A stretch of DNA of 64,000 nucleotides from HGM04593 sp045612305. GTDB lineage: Bacteria; Bacteroidota; Bacteroidia; Bacteroidales; Bacteroidaceae. Within the stretch, counting starts at the first letter, position 1. Each line of letters opens with the position of its first letter. Shown here one piece after another: positions 1-7,964 of the stretch. Where the stretch lies: NCBI GenBank assembly GCA_045612305.1, contig JAZKYU010000025.1, positions 1 through 64,000 on the forward strand, read 5' to 3'. A program made the translations under genes and the position numbers. Below the pieces are notes generated by a model. The model searched no databases. It was not told where the DNA came from and was given only the letters and a program-made list of their open reading frames with translations.

Positions 1-1
1 A

Positions 2-160
2 TATTCACACAATGATCCACGAAAAGTAGTATACAACAAAATCCAAAAAGAAGAAGAGAATGTTTATAAAAAGGAACTAAATACGCTATTCCCAAATAGT
101 AATATCAAGATACTGCAATCTCAACTATATGCTGATAAAACGCCATTAGCACAGATATAA
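2..160 (+). CDS. C-terminal fragment of an unidentified AT-rich ORF
   Basis: An open frame enters from the left edge and ends at TAA 158-160, giving 52 lysine-, asparagine- and glutamate-rich residues ending in KTPLAQI. No start codon lies in the window, so this is either the 3' end of a gene or a chance open frame. It is much richer in A+T than the genes that follow, which could mean a different origin. I recognise no family. It is followed by more than 700 bases without a confident gene. Confidence 0.35.
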   Translation, partial: YSHNDPRKVVYNKIQKEEENVYKKELNTLFPNSNIKILQSQLYADKTPLAQI

Positions 161-350
161 GTATACAATCAATACAACTCAGAGTAATATAAATAATTAT
201 TCGATAAAATCAAATAGAAAAAAATAAAAAGGGATTCCGAACTGAGGTGGAGTAAAATTTTTGCGTACCCATTTCTGTTTCAAATTATTTCACTTCTTTG
301 GCTTCGCCGAAGGTAGGCGGCGCCTCGGATGAAAAAATAAACTCATTTAT

Positions 351-381
351 TTTGTTCTTCTCTCGGCTTGCACTACCTTTA
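351..381 (+). promoter_or_regulatory. Bacteroidetes-type promoter, TTTG-N19-TACCTTTA
   Basis: TTTG at 351-354 and TACCTTTA at 374-381 are separated by 19 bases, one base off the -33/-7 consensus used by the primary sigma factor of Bacteroidetes. An imperfect inverted repeat (CTACCTTT, loop ACATC, AAAGTAG, with one bulged base) overlaps the -7 box. No gene start follows closely, so the transcript would be non-coding or encode only the small ORF at 420-521. Confidence 0.55.
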
Positions 382-387
382 CATCAA

Positions 388-642
388 AGTAGGAATTCAA
401 CTCTGCGAGACACTGCAAAATGGTGCAGAATTTAGGTGGAGCAATAGCGGGAGATTACGTTTGTTGCAATTCTTTAATGACAAAAATAGCACAAACCGAG
501 AGCAGAGATAAACTTGTTTAATCTATGCCGAGGTGCAGTTTATTTTCGCGAGAACCGCAGTGATATAGAGCCATTTAGAAATACAACTCATTTTCCGGTG
601 GCACCACTTGAAAAGACAACTAAGAAATTGGTTGTCTTTTTT
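388..642 (+). ncRNA. Possible small non-coding RNA or element transcript
   Basis: This is the interval between the promoter at 351-381 and the terminator at 611-642, about 255 nt. It contains a small hairpin (CTGCA...TGCAG near 412-428) and a 33-codon ORF. It does not show the conserved cores of RNase P RNA, tmRNA, SRP RNA or 6S RNA that I could recognise. The boundaries are inferred only from the two signals. Confidence 0.3.
611..642 (+). terminator. Intrinsic terminator
   Basis: A perfect 10-bp stem, AAAAGACAAC (611-620) with GTTGTCTTTT (631-640), encloses a 10-nt loop and runs into six T residues (637-642). Confidence 0.7.
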
Positions 643-808
643 GTCCACCCTGCCTAATACCGAGAAATTTAATTAAAAGATTTTTGCTCCACCAACTTTT
701 ACTGGCGAACTGAAAAACTTCCAAAAAATACCTCACCCACCAGGGTTTGAGTCGTGCTTTTAATGACATTCTTAACATTTTTTGTTTCGTTTTAATGGTT
801 ATAAATGT

Positions 809-848
809 TTTGCGGTGTAAAAAATATAATATATTTTTGCATTAAATA
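809..848 (+). promoter_or_regulatory. Promoter of the acyltransferase pair, TTTG-N19-TATTTTTG
   Basis: TTTG at 809-812 and TATTTTTG at 832-839 with 19 bases between them match the Bacteroidetes consensus exactly. The -7 box is the left arm of a small inverted repeat, TATTT (832-836) and AAATA (844-848). The start codon follows at 871, so the leader is about 25 nt. Confidence 0.75.
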
Positions 849-870
849 AACCATTTTAGGAAAAAAGGCA

Positions 871-1683
871 ATGGACGAAGTGCTAAAGATAGATGTAGAT
901 GCGATTCTGGCTGCAAAAGCAGGTAAGAAGGCACGTTATATACCTCGCTTTTTGGTCTCTTACCTGAAGAAGATTATCCACCAGGACGAGATGAACGAGT
1001 TTCTGCGTCTTAACTACAAGAAGCGCGACCTCGATTTTATAGGTGCGTTTATGGAGTACTTCAACAACTCGTTCGATGTTCAGGGGTTAGAGAATTTGCC
1101 TCAAGATGGGCGTTATACATTTGTCAGCAACCACCCGCTGGGTGCGCAAGATGGCTTGGGGCTTGCCTATATTCTTGGTCAGAAGTACGAGGGCAGGATA
1201 AAGCTTCTTGTTAACGATTTGTTGATGAATATCCCGCAGATATCTTCGTTTTGGGTGCCTATAAACAAAACCGGCAAGCAGGCTCGCAACTTTCCCCAAG
1301 TGGTAAATGCTGCTTTCGACAGCGACAATAATATTGTTATGTTTCCCGCTGGTATCTGCTCGCGCAGGCAGGGTGGTGTGATACGCGACCTTGAGTGGAA
1401 GAAGACTTTCATAACAAAAAGTGTGCAGACACAGCGCGATATTATCCCCATACACTTCGAGGGGCGCAACTCCGACTTTTTCTATCGTCTTGCCAATATA
1501 AACAAGATGTTGGGGATAAAATTCAATATAGCGATGCTCTATTTGAGCGACGAGATGTTCAAGAACAGAAATAAAACATTTAAGGTGACAATTGGTAAGC
1601 CTATACCCTGGCAAACGTTCGACTCTTCGAAGAAACCCGTTGAGTGGGCTCAGTATGTGAAGGAGTTGGTTTATAAATTGTGA
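871..1683 (+). CDS. glsA: PlsC-family acyltransferase, probable glycine-lipid O-acyltransferase
   Basis: 270 aa. The acyltransferase signature is at residues 87-95, NHPLGAQDG: the catalytic His88 is followed by five residues and Asp94, the slightly widened HX5D spacing of the Bacteroidetes lineage of PlsC proteins. A second block, FPAGICSRRQ, corresponds to the glycerophosphate-binding FPEG motif. No signal peptide is present, so it acts at the cytoplasmic face of the membrane. It lies 15 bp upstream of a GNAT/haemolysin-type N-acyltransferase. In Bacteroides thetaiotaomicron such a pair makes glycine lipids: GlsB N-acylates glycine to a commendamide-type lipid and GlsA adds the second acyl chain. 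The assignment rests on family and pairing. A general lysophosphatidate acyltransferase is the alternative. Confidence 0.75.
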   Translation: MDEVLKIDVDAILAAKAGKKARYIPRFLVSYLKKIIHQDEMNEFLRLNYKKRDLDFIGAFMEYFNNSFDVQGLENLPQDGRYTFVSNHPLGAQDGLGLAYILGQKYEGRIKLLVNDLLMNIPQISSFWVPINKTGKQARNFPQVVNAAFDSDNNIVMFPAGICSRRQGGVIRDLEWKKTFITKSVQTQRDIIPIHFEGRNSDFFYRLANINKMLGIKFNIAMLYLSDEMFKNRNKTFKVTIGKPIPWQTFDSSKKPVEWAQYVKELVYKL

Positions 1684-1698
1684 TGCCGCAAAATAGAT

Positions 1699-2697
1699 AT
1701 GGAAGATATAATTGCTCCGGTTCCGAAGGAACTTTTGAAGGCCGAATTGACCGAAGAGAAGCGTTTGCGCTTCACCCATCGTAGTAATAACGAGATATAC
1801 ATTGTTACCGCCTTTGACTCGCCGAATGTTATGCGCGAGATAGGCCGTTTGCGCGAGATAGCTTTCCGTGCGGCTGGTGGTGGTACGGGTAAGGCTGTCG
1901 ATATAGACGAGTTTGACACTATGGAGAACCCCTACAAGCAGCTTATAGTGTGGAACCCCGACTGCGACGATATTATAGGCGGTTATAGATATATTTTTGG
2001 CAAGGATGTTCGTTTCGACGAGAAGGGCGAGCCCATTGTGGCTACAGCTCACGGAATGTTCTCTTTCTCTGAAAAGTTCTTGAAAGAGATACTGCCTTAC
2101 ACCGTGGAGCTTGGCCGCGCTTTTGTGGCGCTGGAGTATCAGTCGTCGAAGATGGGCTCGAAGAGTATCTTTGCTCTCGACAACTTGTGGGACGGCTTGG
2201 GTGCGCTCACCGTGGTTATCCCCGACGTTAAGTATCTCTTTGGCAAGGTTACTATGTACCCCAGCTACCTTACAAAGGCTCGCGATATGATTCTTTACTT
2301 CCTTAAGAAACACTTTGCCGACCCCGATAAGCTTGTGGTGCCCACCACGCCTTTGTTGATAGAGACACCCGAGGAGGAACTTGCTGCAATATTCGACAAA
2401 GAGACCTTTAAAGAGGACTACAGAACACTGAAGCAGGAGGTACACCGTTTTGGTCTTGCTATACCCCCTATGGTAAACGCTTATATGGGCTTGTCGCCCA
2501 CGATGCGCATCTTTGGCACGGCGGTGAACAAGGATTTTGGTAATGTGGAGGAGACAGGCTTGCTCATCGCTGTCGACGAGTTGCAGGACGACAAGAGAAT
2601 GAGATACATAGAGTCGTTTGCCAAGGAAAACCCCGATGCGATAAAATTTACATCAGGAGCAAACAAAGTCTTTTACCCTGTGAACAAGGATAATTAA
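1699..2697 (+). CDS. glsB: GNAT/haemolysin-like N-acyltransferase, probable glycine-lipid synthase
   Basis: 332 aa, soluble. The sequence fits the OlsB/haemolysin-like acyltransferase family (COG3176) at full length: an N-terminal block around MREIGRLREIAFRAAGGGTG, a central strand pair around DDIIGGYRYIFG and VELGRAFVALEYQ, and the C-terminal extension typical of Bacteroidetes members. Known homologues transfer a 3-hydroxyacyl chain from acyl-ACP to the amino group of glycine (commendamide and glycine lipids) or of ornithine. It directly follows the PlsC-type partner in the same operon and a terminator follows 20 bp later, so the two form a self-contained lipid-synthesis unit. Substrate choice (glycine rather than ornithine) is inferred from lineage. 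Confidence 0.75.
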   Translation: MEDIIAPVPKELLKAELTEEKRLRFTHRSNNEIYIVTAFDSPNVMREIGRLREIAFRAAGGGTGKAVDIDEFDTMENPYKQLIVWNPDCDDIIGGYRYIFGKDVRFDEKGEPIVATAHGMFSFSEKFLKEILPYTVELGRAFVALEYQSSKMGSKSIFALDNLWDGLGALTVVIPDVKYLFGKVTMYPSYLTKARDMILYFLKKHFADPDKLVVPTTPLLIETPEEELAAIFDKETFKEDYRTLKQEVHRFGLAIPPMVNAYMGLSPTMRIFGTAVNKDFGNVEETGLLIAVDELQDDKRMRYIESFAKENPDAIKFTSGANKVFYPVNKDN

Positions 2698-2718
2698 AAA
2701 ACAAAACCTCAAGAAAGG

Positions 2719-2756
2719 CTCCGAGAACAAATTGCTTTGCTCGGAGTTTTTCTTTT
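2719..2756 (+). terminator. Intrinsic terminator after the acyltransferase pair
   Basis: CTCCGAG (2719-2725) pairs with CTCGGAG (2740-2746); an inner CAAA/TTTG extends the stem around a TTGC loop. TTTTTCTTTT follows. It lies only 20 bp before dut, so either dut depends on read-through or a promoter is embedded here that I do not see. Confidence 0.7.
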
Positions 2757-2775
2757 AACAACACAAATAAAGAAT

Positions 2776-3207
2776 ATGAAGGTACAGATTATAAATAAAT
2801 CGAAACATCAGCTACCCGCCTATGCAACAGACCTTTCGGCAGGTATGGACTTGAGAGCCAACATCGACGAGCCCATAGAGCTGCAACCCTTGCAGCGTGT
2901 GCTTGTGCCTACAGGGCTTTTTATGGCTCTGCCTGCCGGCTACGAGGCACAAGTGCGCCCCCGTAGCGGTCTTGCAATAAAAAAAGGTATAACCGTGCTT
3001 AACTCTCCCGGAACTATCGACGCCGACTACCGTGGTGAGGTGTGCGTTATTTTGGTAAACCTCTCTTCGGAGCCCTTTACGATAACCGACGGAGAGCGCA
3101 TCGCACAGATGGTTATTGCCCGCCACGAGCAGGTTGAGTGGAGCGAGGTTGAGGTGCTCGACGATACAGAGCGTGGTGCAGGTGGTTTTGGGCACACAGG
3201 TGTGTGA
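2776..3207 (+). CDS. dut: dUTP diphosphatase
   Basis: 143 aa, the usual size of the trimeric dUTPase. It hydrolyses dUTP to dUMP and diphosphate, keeping uracil out of DNA and supplying thymidylate synthesis. All five family motifs are visible: DLSAGMDLRA, RPRSGLA, the catalytic-Asp block GTIDADYRGEV, GERIAQMVI and the glycine-rich C-terminal RGAGGFGHTG. An upstream in-frame ATG at 2737 lies inside the terminator, so ATG 2776, which begins the conserved MKVQIINKS, is chosen. The stop overlaps the GTG option of the next gene, and the two are probably co-transcribed. Confidence 0.95.
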   Translation: MKVQIINKSKHQLPAYATDLSAGMDLRANIDEPIELQPLQRVLVPTGLFMALPAGYEAQVRPRSGLAIKKGITVLNSPGTIDADYRGEVCVILVNLSSEPFTITDGERIAQMVIARHEQVEWSEVEVLDDTERGAGGFGHTGV

Positions 3208-3218
3208 GATATAGAGTG

Positions 3219-4973
3219 ATGAAGGGTCGCTTGCTACATATAACCGTGTTTTTTCTGATGCTGTGGGGCTTGTGTCTGCAGGCGTCGGCTATGGTTGTGT
3301 GCGAAGGGGGCGACTCTATCGCCTATGAGCGTGAGGCCGATTATTACTATCTGCAGGCTTTGTCGCTTGTGGAGCAGGAGAAGTATGACGCCGCGTTCGA
3401 TATGCTGGAACACTGCCGCACCTTGCAACCCTCCTCGTCGGCCGTGCTTTACGAGCTGGTAAATATGTACCAGTATCTTGGGCACAGAGATGAGGCGCTT
3501 GCCATACTTAAAAAGATTGTGGGTGAAAACCCCGGTAACTATCACTTTTGGCTGTTGCTTGTACAGTTCTACGATACAGAGAACAACCGCGACGCTGTGC
3601 TCAAAGTTTATGAGGAGATGGCCGTAGCCTTTCCCGACAAGAGCGATGTATTCTTCTCTCTCTCGGCTCATTATGCCGAACAAGCGATGTACCCCGAAGC
3701 AGTAGCAGCTCTTGAACGATATGAGGAGATAGAGGGGCGCGACGAGCTTGTGTCGATGCAAAAGTTCCGCATGTATGTTATTATGCAGCAGCGCGACAAA
3801 GCTTTTGCCGAGCTTAAAGCCCTGTCGGCCGAATATCCCGACGACCAACGCTTCCGCGCAATAGAGGCCGACACCTACTATATGCTTGGCGAGAAGGATA
3901 CAGCGCTTGCTATCTACAACGACATATTAGAGAAAGAGCCCACAAATGTGGCCGCCCAGCTGTCGCTTGTGGAGCACTACAAAGAGGCCGGCAACGACTC
4001 GCTCTATGTGCAGCAGATAGAGAGCCTGCTGAAGAACGAAAAATTTACCGGCAAGGAGAGGGTGGAAAAACTTTCGAGCTACATAACCTATAGAGAGCGC
4101 ATAGACTCGGCGGGTTGTTATGCCTATGTAACAAACCTGCTCGACACGTTGATAGAGCTACCCTATAACTCGCTCGAAATTGCAATGGTCTACTCCCTCT
4201 TCCTCGACTACAGCCGCAAGGGTGAGGAGGAGCAACTTCCTATACTCAACAAAATACTATCCTTGGAGCCCGACAACCGTTATGCTCGCAAAATGAAGCT
4301 GCAGTATGCCATAGAGCGCAACAACTACACCGAAATTATAGCCGAGTGCGACACAGCCATAATGTATCACCCCGACAGGCTGGAGTTTTATCACTACAAA
4401 GGCTTGGCTTGCCACCTGCTTGGGCGCAAAGACGATGCCGTGCAGAGCTACAAGGCTGGCATAGAGAGGTGCTCGCCCGACACGGACAGCGACTTTATAG
4501 CCGAGGTTTATTCCCAGCTTGCCGATGCCTACTACGATATGGGGAAGACGGATGAGGCCTTTGCCGCCTACGACTCGTCGCTCTCGTACAACAGCACAAA
4601 CGTGCTTATTCTTAACAACTACGCCTACTACCTTGCGCTTGAAAACCGCGAGCTCGAGCGCGCCTTGGAGATGAGCTACCACACTCTGAAGGAGGAGCCC
4701 GAGGAGGTTATCTACATAGACACCTACGCTTGGATACTCTTTCGATTGGGGCGTTACGACGAAGCAAAAGAGTATGTCGACAAACTTCTGCAAGCCGAGG
4801 GGGAAGCAAGCGCAGTTGTGCTACACCACTGTGGCGACATATATTCCAAGTGTGGCGAGCTGCAAAAAGCAGTTGAGTGTTGGGTGCAGGCGCAAAAGGC
4901 CGGCGACAATTCAAAGATTTTGAAACGAAAGATTAAGAAGAAAAAGTATATACCCGATGGCAAGAAAAAATAG
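3219..4973 (+). CDS. Secreted tetratricopeptide-repeat protein
   Basis: 584 aa from ATG 3219, which starts directly at a signal peptide (MKGRLLHITVFFLMLWG...ASA). A GTG at 3204 would overlap dut and add five residues with no benefit. The rest is a run of TPR helices, visible as repeats such as ALAILKKIVGENPGN, AVAALERYEEIEGRD, AFAAYDSSLSYNSTN and ALEMSYHTLKEEPEE. It is probably periplasmic and mediates protein contacts. The order dut, TPR, DUF4292 lipoprotein, EnvC-like protein is conserved in Bacteroidales and hints at a cell-envelope role. No enzymatic motif is seen. Confidence 0.85.
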   Translation: MKGRLLHITVFFLMLWGLCLQASAMVVCEGGDSIAYEREADYYYLQALSLVEQEKYDAAFDMLEHCRTLQPSSSAVLYELVNMYQYLGHRDEALAILKKIVGENPGNYHFWLLLVQFYDTENNRDAVLKVYEEMAVAFPDKSDVFFSLSAHYAEQAMYPEAVAALERYEEIEGRDELVSMQKFRMYVIMQQRDKAFAELKALSAEYPDDQRFRAIEADTYYMLGEKDTALAIYNDILEKEPTNVAAQLSLVEHYKEAGNDSLYVQQIESLLKNEKFTGKERVEKLSSYITYRERIDSAGCYAYVTNLLDTLIELPYNSLEIAMVYSLFLDYSRKGEEEQLPILNKILSLEPDNRYARKMKLQYAIERNNYTEIIAECDTAIMYHPDRLEFYHYKGLACHLLGRKDDAVQSYKAGIERCSPDTDSDFIAEVYSQLADAYYDMGKTDEAFAAYDSSLSYNSTNVLILNNYAYYLALENRELERALEMSYHTLKEEPEEVIYIDTYAWILFRLGRYDEAKEYVDKLLQAEGEASAVVLHHCGDIYSKCGELQKAVECWVQAQKAGDNSKILKRKIKKKKYIPDGKKK

Positions 4974-5775
4974 TTTAAGAGTACTTCTGTTTCTCCTGGT
5001 TGCTGCTTTGTTGGCAGGGTGTAGCCCTACAAAAAACATAAAAAAAGAGAGCAACGTGGCCGGCCTCTCCCTTGCCGAGGTGGTTGCTATGCCCGCGGTG
5101 CAGGGTAATGTGGAGGGTTACTCGGCAAAGGTTAAGCTGCAGGGCCGTGCCGATAAAAAAGATATCTCCCTTTCTGGCACAATGAAGCTTAAAGAGGGCG
5201 AGGGGGTGCAGGTGAGCATAACACCGCTTGGGCTATTCGAGGCTGCGCGTGTGGAGTTTAGCCCCTTGTCGGCAATGCTGATGAATCGTATGAAGAAGGA
5301 GTACTCTGTAGTGCGATATAGCGACGTGCCTCTTTTGAGCCACTTGGGGCTCGACTATTCTCTTCTCGAGGCGGTGTTGCAGAGTAAAATATATGTACCC
5401 GCAGGCACAGAGCCCGAAGAACTGCTTGTAAGTATGGTTGCCACCCTTTTGGGCGACACGCTCCTGCTTACAGGTAAGGCCAAGGGGATAACATACGACT
5501 ACTATGTTCAGAAAAACACAGGGCTTTTGGTGAAAAGCGTGGCTACGCACGGTAACGGCACAACCGTAACCTGCGTGTACAACAGTTTTAAGCCTGTGGG
5601 TGATAAAATGTTTCCTCACTCAATAAATATGTCGTTGGGTGGGTCGAGCAGCAGGGTAGAGCTCGCTTTCTTGTTTAGCAAAGTGGGCGTGCTTACCGAT
5701 TATAGCCCCACACCCCTCTCACAGTCATACAAAAGGGTGGGGCTTGCAGCCTTGCTCGAGGCGCTGGGTATTTAA
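4957..5775 (+). CDS. DUF4292 lipoprotein
   Basis: 272 aa. A short positive N-terminus, a hydrophobic stretch and the lipobox LLAGC (Cys22) mark a lipoprotein. The mature part is a beta-rich domain of the DUF4292 type, which I relate to the LolA/LolB lipoprotein-carrier fold because of its strand-rich pattern (GYSAKVKLQGR, ISLSGTMKLKEG, VQVSITPLG); that relation is from general knowledge and not tested. The start overlaps the TPR gene by 17 bp, indicating translational coupling. A role in delivering lipids or lipoproteins to the outer membrane is an inference. Confidence 0.8.
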   Translation: MARKNSLRVLLFLLVAALLAGCSPTKNIKKESNVAGLSLAEVVAMPAVQGNVEGYSAKVKLQGRADKKDISLSGTMKLKEGEGVQVSITPLGLFEAARVEFSPLSAMLMNRMKKEYSVVRYSDVPLLSHLGLDYSLLEAVLQSKIYVPAGTEPEELLVSMVATLLGDTLLLTGKAKGITYDYYVQKNTGLLVKSVATHGNGTTVTCVYNSFKPVGDKMFPHSINMSLGGSSSRVELAFLFSKVGVLTDYSPTPLSQSYKRVGLAALLEALGI

Positions 5776-5802
5776 TAACACACAAACAAGTAACACAACA
5801 CA

Positions 5803-7095
5803 ATGCGAAAGATAAAACACCTCCTCACTATACTGCTACTCTTTTTCAGCGTGGTGGCTGCCGCGCAAACAGCAGAGATAAAGAAGATGCGCGGCCAAGT
5901 GGGCGCGTTGCAGAAAGAGATAGCGCAGAAGGAAAACATACTCCTCTCATCGAAGAAGGATATAAACAGCAAGTTGCAAAACCTAGACCTGCTCACCGCG
6001 CAGATAAAAGAGCGCAAGGAGCTTATAAATATGCTTGTGAGCGAGGTGGATGCTCTTAACAAGGAGATAAAAAGACTCAACAAAGAGGTTGCCGACAACG
6101 AGGCCCGTGTAGGCACATCGAAAGAGGAGTATGCGTCGGCACTAAGGCGCACTCGCCTTTATGGCAACTTTCAGAGCAAGCTGTTGTTCGTTATATCGGC
6201 CGACGACTTTAACTCTATGGCTCGACGCTACCGCTACACACGCCAGTATATGCAGGCCCACAAGCAGAAAGGCGAGGAGTTGAAAGAGGCTATCGCTGCC
6301 TTGCAGGTGAAGAAAAGCGAGCTCGACAGCACGCTTGCCACAAAGAAAATATCGCTCGACGAGCAGACACACCAACGCAAAACCTTAGTGCTGCTCGAGG
6401 AGCAACAGCGCGCCCTAGTTACCGAGCTTAAGAAAGAGTCGCGCAAGGTGGAAAAAGAGCTTCTTGCCCGTCGCAAGAAATTACAAAAACTAAACAATGA
6501 TATTGAACAAGCCATAGAGCGCGAGATAGCCGCGCAAAAAGCGCGTGAGGAGGCTGCGCGCAAAGAGGCCGCCCGCAAGGCTGCCGCGGCCAAAAAGAAG
6601 GGCGGTAAGAGCGAGAAACCCGGCACAACTATCGCTGCAAAACCCACCACCGTTGACGATGCGGGTGTGACGAAGATGAGCGGGGCTTTTGCCCAGAACA
6701 AAGGTAAGCTGCCTGTGCCCATTACAGGCCCCTATCACATAGTGAGCAGCTTTGGACCGCAGAAGGGCGTTGTGGGCAAAGGAAACATACAGATAGACTA
6801 TGGTGGCATCACTCTTGGTGGCGAGCGCGGCGCAAAAGCCCGCTGTATATTCGAGGGTAGGGTGACATCGGTTATCCGTCAGGGCGATTTTGCCTTTGTG
6901 CTAGTGCGTCACGATAACTACATATCGGTATACTGCCGTTTGAGCGATATTGCGGTGCAAGAGGGCGACAAACTAAAGGCTGGCGATATAATAGGTACTG
7001 TGGCAACAGACGCTTCGGGGCACACACGTCTTCTCTTCCAGCTGCGCAACGAAAAGGCAAAGCTCAACCCCATGCTGTGGCTGAAGATAAAGTGA
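5803..7095 (+). CDS. EnvC-like murein hydrolase activator with degenerate LytM domain
   Basis: 430 aa. Signal peptide to about residue 22, a long Lys/Glu/Arg coiled coil (about 25-255), an Ala/Lys-rich linker (AARKEAARKAAAAKKKG) and a C-terminal LytM/M23-type beta domain (about 300-430). The zinc ligands of active M23 peptidases are not intact: the first HxxxD region reads QIDYGGITLGG and the final HxH region reads LLFQLR. This is the pattern of EnvC-type proteins, which do not cut peptidoglycan themselves but activate amidases at the division site. It follows the DUF4292 gene by 27 bp in the same operon. Confidence 0.85.
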   Translation: MRKIKHLLTILLLFFSVVAAAQTAEIKKMRGQVGALQKEIAQKENILLSSKKDINSKLQNLDLLTAQIKERKELINMLVSEVDALNKEIKRLNKEVADNEARVGTSKEEYASALRRTRLYGNFQSKLLFVISADDFNSMARRYRYTRQYMQAHKQKGEELKEAIAALQVKKSELDSTLATKKISLDEQTHQRKTLVLLEEQQRALVTELKKESRKVEKELLARRKKLQKLNNDIEQAIEREIAAQKAREEAARKEAARKAAAAKKKGGKSEKPGTTIAAKPTTVDDAGVTKMSGAFAQNKGKLPVPITGPYHIVSSFGPQKGVVGKGNIQIDYGGITLGGERGAKARCIFEGRVTSVIRQGDFAFVLVRHDNYISVYCRLSDIAVQEGDKLKAGDIIGTVATDASGHTRLLFQLRNEKAKLNPMLWLKIK

Positions 7096-7121
7096 TAGCT
7101 AAATAAAAGATTTTAAACACT

Positions 7122-7886
7122 ATGAAAAAGATTTACTTTTTTCTCGTTGCCCTGCTGCTCACCGTGAGCGCCGGCGCACAAACTTTGAGGGGAGACATCG
7201 ATGGCGACGGCATAGTGGACGTTGCCGATGTAACCGAGATTGTAAATATAATTCTCCACGGCGACAAGGAAGAAGAGCCCGACACCCCCGTCGTTCCCGG
7301 CGAGCCTACCACCGACAGCCGTGCCATCGACCTTGGCCTCTCGGTTAAATGGGCTAGTTGCAACGTTGATGCCACAGAGCCCTGGGAATATGGCGGTTAC
7401 TATGCTTGGGGCGAAACCGAGGAGAAAAGCGACTACTCTTGGAGCACCTACAAATATTACAATGGCAGTTACGATTCAATAACCAAATATTGCACAAACA
7501 GCAACTCCGGCACAGTAGATAACAAAACCACCCTTGAAGCAAGTGACGATGTTGCCACTGTAAAATGGGGCGGCTCGTGGAGAATGCCCACAAAAGCAGA
7601 ACAAGACGAACTTTGCAACAACAGCACCTGGCAATGGATCACCCTTAACGGCGTTAACGGTTACCGCGTAACCGGGCCCAACGGCAACAGCATATTCCTG
7701 CCCGCTGCGGGTTGCCGCTACGGTTCGGTAGTCAATGACCAAAGCTCCTTCGGCTACTATTGGTCGAGTTCGTTGAATAGCAGTGACAGCTACAGCGCCT
7801 ACTACCTGGTCTTCTACAGTAGCGGCTACGTCTGGGACTACTACTACCGTTACGGCGGCCGCTCGGTGCGCCCTGTGTGCGAGTAA
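7122..7886 (+). CDS. Secreted dockerin-like/FISUMP-domain protein with a Tyr/Ser-rich C-terminus
   Basis: 254 aa. Signal peptide MKKIYFFLVALLLTVSAGAQ, a calcium-binding dockerin-like half repeat DIDGDGIVDVADVTEI (26-41), an acidic Pro/Thr linker (50-66) and a Fibrobacter-paralogous (FISUMP) C-type-lectin-like domain (about 67-254) ending in YYWSSS...SVRPV. The last 45 residues are dominated by Tyr, Ser, Asp, Asn and Gly encoded by TAY, AGY, GAY, AAY and GGY codons, as in variable proteins of diversity-generating retroelements. No reverse transcriptase or template repeat is present in the window. It is probably a surface or secreted binding protein. A terminator follows. Confidence 0.75.
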   Translation: MKKIYFFLVALLLTVSAGAQTLRGDIDGDGIVDVADVTEIVNIILHGDKEEEPDTPVVPGEPTTDSRAIDLGLSVKWASCNVDATEPWEYGGYYAWGETEEKSDYSWSTYKYYNGSYDSITKYCTNSNSGTVDNKTTLEASDDVATVKWGGSWRMPTKAEQDELCNNSTWQWITLNGVNGYRVTGPNGNSIFLPAAGCRYGSVVNDQSSFGYYWSSSLNSSDSYSAYYLVFYSSGYVWDYYYRYGGRSVRPVCE

Positions 7887-7906
7887 TGTAAATGAATAAA
7901 TAACAT

Positions 7907-7944
7907 CACCCCGCTCTCCGTTTTTTGGTGGGCGGGGTGTGTTT
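7907..7944. terminator. Terminator between convergent operons
   Basis: CACCCCGC (7907-7914) and GCGGGGTG (7932-7939) form an 8-bp G+C-rich stem with a 17-nt loop, followed by TGTTTTA. It sits between the FISUMP gene and argD, which converge, and could serve both. Confidence 0.65.
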
Positions 7945-7964
7945 TATAATAACTGTACCGGTAA

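Larger units (their letters stand above)
161..870. other. Gene-poor 710-bp stretch, repeat-like, with its own promoter and terminator
   Basis: No convincing gene is present. It holds a G+C-rich palindromic patch (about 299-330), a promoter (351-381), a 33-codon ORF (420-521), an open frame without a start codon that ends at TAA 655-657, an intrinsic terminator (611-642) and the promoter of the next operon (809-839). The 10-mer GGTGGAGCAA is at 435-444 and recurs inverted at 684-693; a related GGTGGAGTAAAA is at 246-257. The mixture of short broken frames and repeated words looks like a degenerate interspersed element rather than a gene. No transposase is visible. Confidence 0.5.

Noticed and set aside
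388..642. RNase P RNA, tmRNA, SRP or 6S RNA
   Set aside because: The conserved core sequences of these RNAs are not visible; only promoter and terminator support a transcript.
246..693. Insertion-sequence ends (GGTGGAG inverted repeats)
   Set aside because: Arms are only 10-12 bp and imperfect, no transposase or target duplication is visible, and a third copy lies inside. Kept only as repeat words.
1087..2445. 452-codon minus-strand open frame
   Set aside because: Antisense to the two acyltransferase genes, which have conserved motifs; no recognisable domain on the minus strand.
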